8,956 nt of DNA. It comes from DASXSB01 sp036506275 (lineage in GTDB: Bacteria; Methylomirabilota; Methylomirabilia; Rokubacteriales; CSP1-6). Made by a program: the position numbers and the translations under genes. The notes under the pieces were generated by a model. That model was not told the origin of the DNA, did not search any database, and saw only the letters and a list, made by a program, of their open reading frames with translations. Below are positions 6,695-8,956 of this stretch, piece by piece. The DNA is taken from contig DASXSB010000087.1 of assembly GCA_036506275.1 (NCBI GenBank), positions 1 to 8,956 of the forward strand, in the 5' to 3' direction. The stretch's first letter is position 1. Each line of letters begins with the position of its first letter.

Positions 6695-7347
6695 ACGGCG
6701 TCCACGACATGGGCGGAATGCACGGCTTCGGCAAGGTGGAGCCGGAGCCGAACGAGCCCGCGTTCCACGCGGAGTGGGAAGCGCGCGTGCTCGCCATGCA
6801 GCGGGCCATGGTCTTCTCGGGGGCCTGGAACATCGACATGTCGCGCTCGGCGCAGGAGCGGCTGCCCGCTCAGGTCTATCTCGCCGTCTCCTACTATCAG
6901 CGCTGGGCGCTCGGGATGGAGAAGAGCGCCCTCGAGAAAGGTCTCATCGACGCCGACGAGCTCGCCGCCGGCCACGCCCTGCGTCCCGGCAAGCCCCTCA
7001 CCCGCGTGTTGACCAAGGACGACGTCGGGCGCGTGCTCGCGCGTGGTTCGTTCGGCCGCGACCCCCACGCGCCGGCGCGCTTTCACGCGGGCGATTGCGT
7101 GCGGGCGAAGAACATCAATCCGACCGGCCATACGCGGCTGCCCCGCTACGTGCGGGGCCGGGTGGGAACGGTGGAGGCGATCCGCGGCTGCCACGTCTTC
7201 CCGGACTCCGTGACGACGGGCGGCGGCGAAAATCCGCAGTGGCTCTACACGGTGGTCTTCGACGGGCGCGAGCTGTGGGGCGATCGTGCCGACCCGACGG
7301 TGAGGGTGTCGGTGGAAGCGTTCGAGCCCTATCTGGATCCGGCCTGA
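6691..7347 (+). CDS. nthB: Nitrile hydratase beta subunit
   Basis: A 218-residue subunit that pairs with alpha to form the active heterodimer and shape the substrate channel. The N-terminus MNGVHDMGGMHGFG is diagnostic of the family. A helical part follows (W-N-I-D-M-S-R-S, Y-Y-Q-R-W), then a C-terminal SH3-like barrel from about residue 130: F-H-A-G-D-C-V-R-A-K-N-I-N-P-T-G-H-T-R-L-P-R-Y-V-R-G. Its ATG overlaps the alpha stop codon by four bases, indicating translational coupling and roughly equal production. The order alpha-beta-activator is typical of cobalt-type nitrile hydratases, although many Co-type operons have beta first. Confidence 0.95.
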   Translation: MNGVHDMGGMHGFGKVEPEPNEPAFHAEWEARVLAMQRAMVFSGAWNIDMSRSAQERLPAQVYLAVSYYQRWALGMEKSALEKGLIDADELAAGHALRPGKPLTRVLTKDDVGRVLARGSFGRDPHAPARFHAGDCVRAKNINPTGHTRLPRYVRGRVGTVEAIRGCHVFPDSVTTGGGENPQWLYTVVFDGRELWGDRADPTVRVSVEAFEPYLDPA

Positions 7348-7348
7348 C

Positions 7349-7732
7349 ATGACGGTCGATCCCGTCGCCGCCCGCCGCGCCGCCGACGTCGTGCCCGGCA
7401 TTCCGCGCGATGCCGAGGGGCCGGTGTTCCGGGAGCCGTGGGAGGCGCAGGCGTTCTCCATGGCCCTCGCGCTCCACGAGCGGGGCGTCTTCACGTGGAC
7501 GCAGTGGGCGGCCACGCTCGCCGAGGAGATCAAGCGCGCGCAGGCGGCGGGGGATCCGGATACGGGCGAGACGTATTACCGCCACTGGCTCGCCACGCTC
7601 GAGCGGCTGGTGGCGGAAAAGGGCATCGCGAGTCGCGGCACCCTCGCGCGCTATCGCGAGGCCTGGGACCGCGCCGCCGACCGCACGCCGCACGGGAAAC
7701 CGATCGAGCTATCGCCGGACGATTTCGCCTGA
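7349..7732 (+). CDS. Nitrile hydratase accessory protein (activator, P14K/NhlE-like)
   Basis: A 127-residue protein starting one base after the beta stop. It resembles the N-terminal helical part of the beta subunit (F-R-E-P-W-E-A-Q-A-F-S-M-A-L-A-L-H-E-R-G-V-F-T-W, then Y-Y-R-H-W-L-A-T-L-E-R-L-V), as do known nitrile hydratase activators. In characterised cobalt enzymes this small partner forms a complex with alpha, aids cobalt insertion and swaps with the apo-alpha subunit ('self-subunit swapping'). A usual C-terminal P-H-G-K-P-I-E-L is present. No cysteines are seen. Function is inferred from family and position, both strong. Confidence 0.9.
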   Translation: MTVDPVAARRAADVVPGIPRDAEGPVFREPWEAQAFSMALALHERGVFTWTQWAATLAEEIKRAQAAGDPDTGETYYRHWLATLERLVAEKGIASRGTLARYREAWDRAADRTPHGKPIELSPDDFA

Positions 7733-7759
7733 GCGTCGGGCGACGATCGAGATCTGGCT

Positions 7760-7764
7760 GGAGG
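7760..7764 (+). promoter_or_regulatory. Ribosome binding site of the HSL-family esterase
   Basis: GGAGG lies 5 nt before the ATG at 7770 and selects this start over the longer open frame. Confidence 0.75.
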
Positions 7765-7769
7765 TGACG

Positions 7770-8729
7770 ATGCTGCCCCACGAGACCGCCCCCGCGCTCC
7801 ACCCGCAGGCCAAGGCCGTGATCGATCTCATCATCAAGTCGGGGCGGCCGCCGTACCACATGCTGTCGCCGAAGGACGCCCGTCAGATGTTCCGCGACAC
7901 GCGCCCGGCCTCGACGCCGCCCGCGCCGGACATCGGAACGGTGAAGGACATCACGGTCGAAGGCGGGGAGGGGCCGATCCCCGCGCGCGTCTACCGTCCG
8001 CACGGCGTGCCGGCATCGCAGGCGCTCGCGGGCCTGGTCTTCTTCCATGGCGGCGGCTGGGTGATCGGTGACCTCGAGACCCACGACGTGCTGTGCCGCC
8101 AGCTCACGGCGGGCGCCGGCATCAGCGTGGTCAACGTCGATTATCGAGTGGCGCCGGAGCACAAGTTTCCGGCCGCCGTCGACGATGCGTGGGCGGCCAC
8201 CCGGTGGATCGCCGCCCACGCGACCGAGCTCGGCATCGACGCCAGCCGTCTCGCCGTAGGGGGCGACAGCGCCGGCGGCAATCTGGCCGCCGTGGTGGCG
8301 CTGCTCGCGCGCGACGCGGGGGCGCCCGCCATCGCGTTCCAGGCGCTGATCTATCCCGTGTGCGACGTGAGCGCGGAGTCGCCGTCGTACGTGGACTTCG
8401 CGGACGGCTTCATGCTCACGCGCGACTCGATGCGCTGGTTCATCGCGCACTATCTCCGCGGCCGGGACGACGCCGCCGACTGGCGCGTGTCGCCGCTGCG
8501 GGCGCCGTCGGTGGCGGGGGTGGCGCCGGCGCTGGTGGTGACGGCCGGGTTCGATCCGCTCCGCGACGAGGGCGACGCTTACGCCAGAAAGCTCCGCGAG
8601 GCGGGCGTGCGCGTGGACAGCCTGTGCTACGGCGGGATGATCCACGGCTTCGCGCCCATGGGGCGGCTCATCGAGAGCGGCAATCGCGCGGTGGCCCACG
8701 TGGCGGCGACGCTCCGAGAAGCGCTGTGA
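7770..8729 (+). CDS. Alpha/beta hydrolase, hormone-sensitive lipase family (family IV esterase)
   Basis: A 319-residue carboxylesterase-like enzyme. The oxyanion-hole motif H-G-G-G-W (93-97), nucleophile elbow G-D-S-A-G-G (Ser167), acid Asp262 in G-F-D-P-L-R-D-E-G and His292 in I-H-G-F form a complete catalytic set of the bacterial HSL family. An N-terminal cap region (about 1-70) is present, and no signal peptide, so it is cytoplasmic. The ATG at 7770 has GGAGG 5 nt upstream; the same frame is open further upstream, but that part is a shadow of the accessory gene. It lies 37 bp after the nitrile hydratase activator and overlaps the next gene's GTG, so it is likely part of the same transcript. 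HSL-family enzymes hydrolyse short acyl esters; an amidase-like role on nitrile-derived amides cannot be claimed from sequence. Confidence 0.93.
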   Translation: MLPHETAPALHPQAKAVIDLIIKSGRPPYHMLSPKDARQMFRDTRPASTPPAPDIGTVKDITVEGGEGPIPARVYRPHGVPASQALAGLVFFHGGGWVIGDLETHDVLCRQLTAGAGISVVNVDYRVAPEHKFPAAVDDAWAATRWIAAHATELGIDASRLAVGGDSAGGNLAAVVALLARDAGAPAIAFQALIYPVCDVSAESPSYVDFADGFMLTRDSMRWFIAHYLRGRDDAADWRVSPLRAPSVAGVAPALVVTAGFDPLRDEGDAYARKLREAGVRVDSLCYGGMIHGFAPMGRLIESGNRAVAHVAATLREAL

Positions 8730-8956
8730 ACACCACCCTCGAGATCTTCTCCGACTACGTATGACCGTTCTGCTGGCTGGCGGAGCCAGCCGTGCGCGAC
8801 CTCGCGCGCACCGAGCAGGGCATCGACTTCGTCTGGCGCGCGTACGAGCTGCGGCCGGAGCCGGTGCCGCCCCTCGATCCCGACGGCGACTACATCCGGA
8901 ACGCGTGGAAGAACTCGGTGTACCCGCTCGCGGAGAAGCTCGGCGTCACCATGAAG
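8726..8956 (+). CDS. DsbA-family thiol oxidoreductase with U-P-F-C active site (TGA at 8762-8764 read as Sec13; 3' truncated)
   Basis: From the GTG at 8726 (overlapping the esterase TGA as GTGA) the protein reads M-N-T-T-L-E-I-F-S-D-Y-V, then TGA as residue 13, then P-F-C-W-L-A-E-P. Cytoplasmic DsbA/FrnE-type proteins carry the thioredoxin-fold start F-x-D-Y-V-C-P-F-C or C-P-W-C, so the TGA falls exactly on the first active-site Cys. After it the frame is open to the window end and remains family-like: V-W-R-A-Y-E-L-R-P-E-P-V-P, and V-Y-P-L-A-E-K-L-G-V-T-M. A Sec-x-x-Cys pair would catalyse thiol/disulfide exchange. No signal peptide is visible, so it should act in the cytoplasm. A conventional call would begin after the active site. 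The alternative is a disrupted gene; motif position and the hairpin argue against that. Seventy-seven codons are visible. Confidence 0.85.
8775..8791 (+). promoter_or_regulatory. Putative bacterial SECIS hairpin for the DsbA-like selenoprotein
   Basis: GGCUGGC (14-20, counting UGA as 1-3) pairs perfectly with GCCAGCC (24-30) around the triloop GGA; a U-G pair can extend it. The loop begins 17 nt after the UGA and has G in the first two positions, matching bacterial SECIS criteria. The seven-pair G/C-rich stem is unusually strong for a coding segment. The loop lacks the GU seen in the other element. Confidence 0.65.

Noticed and set aside
2461..8956. Genome-wide reassignment of UGA to another amino acid
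   Set aside because: Several genes in the window terminate at TGA with correct family length and overlapping next-gene starts, so UGA is a normal stop except at the two Cys/Sec positions.

Overview
The window is a high-G+C, densely packed bacterial segment with mostly coupled or near-abutting genes and strong third-position G/C bias. It looks like an environmental (soil or metagenomic) lineage. The mix of oligopeptide-type binding proteins, a Co-type nitrile hydratase, a UGSC-family protein and selenocysteine codons makes me think of Candidatus Rokubacteria/Methylomirabilota or a similar uncultivated group. That placement is inference from gene content, not shown by a marker gene.

Layout. 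(1) Plus strand, 1-2455: the C-terminal part of a beta-lactamase-fold serine hydrolase, then a secreted family-5 (Dpp/Opp-like) ABC solute-binding protein. (2) Minus strand, 6021 down to 2461: a probable four-gene operon of a MalK/UgpC-type ABC ATPase, a ModA-like periplasmic binding protein, a conserved protein of unknown function, and a UGSC-family selenoprotein whose internal TGA (2707-2709) fills the U of the G-D-U-G-S-C motif. This operon converges on the family-5 binding protein with only 5 bp between stop codons. (3) Plus strand, 6071-8956: Co-type nitrile hydratase alpha and beta subunits, the nitrile hydratase accessory protein, a hormone-sensitive-lipase-family esterase, and the start of a DsbA-family thiol oxidoreductase whose first active-site position (U-P-F-C) is also a TGA (8762-8764). 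The last gene runs off the window.

The main discovery is that two separate genes, in different operons about 5.8 kb apart, carry an in-frame TGA exactly where a redox Cys/Sec belongs. In both, a stable stem-loop follows at the spacing expected for a bacterial SECIS, with a G in the first two apical-loop bases. Standard gene calling would split or truncate both: a 93-residue fragment with a silent downstream remainder for the first, and a gene starting after the active site for the second. Elsewhere in the window TGA is used as an ordinary terminator, so UGA is not globally reassigned. Both genes predict that the host has SelA/SelB/SelC/SelD.

How the genes may work together. The nitrile hydratase genes form a standard subunit/activator set that would hydrate nitriles to amides; no amidase is present here. 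The downstream esterase and seleno-DsbA are coupled to them by position. The UGSC protein and its 353-residue partner are translationally coupled (ATGA overlap), suggesting one enzyme system, and the upstream ATPase and ModA-like protein suggest its substrate is imported. No permease gene is present in the window for either transport system.
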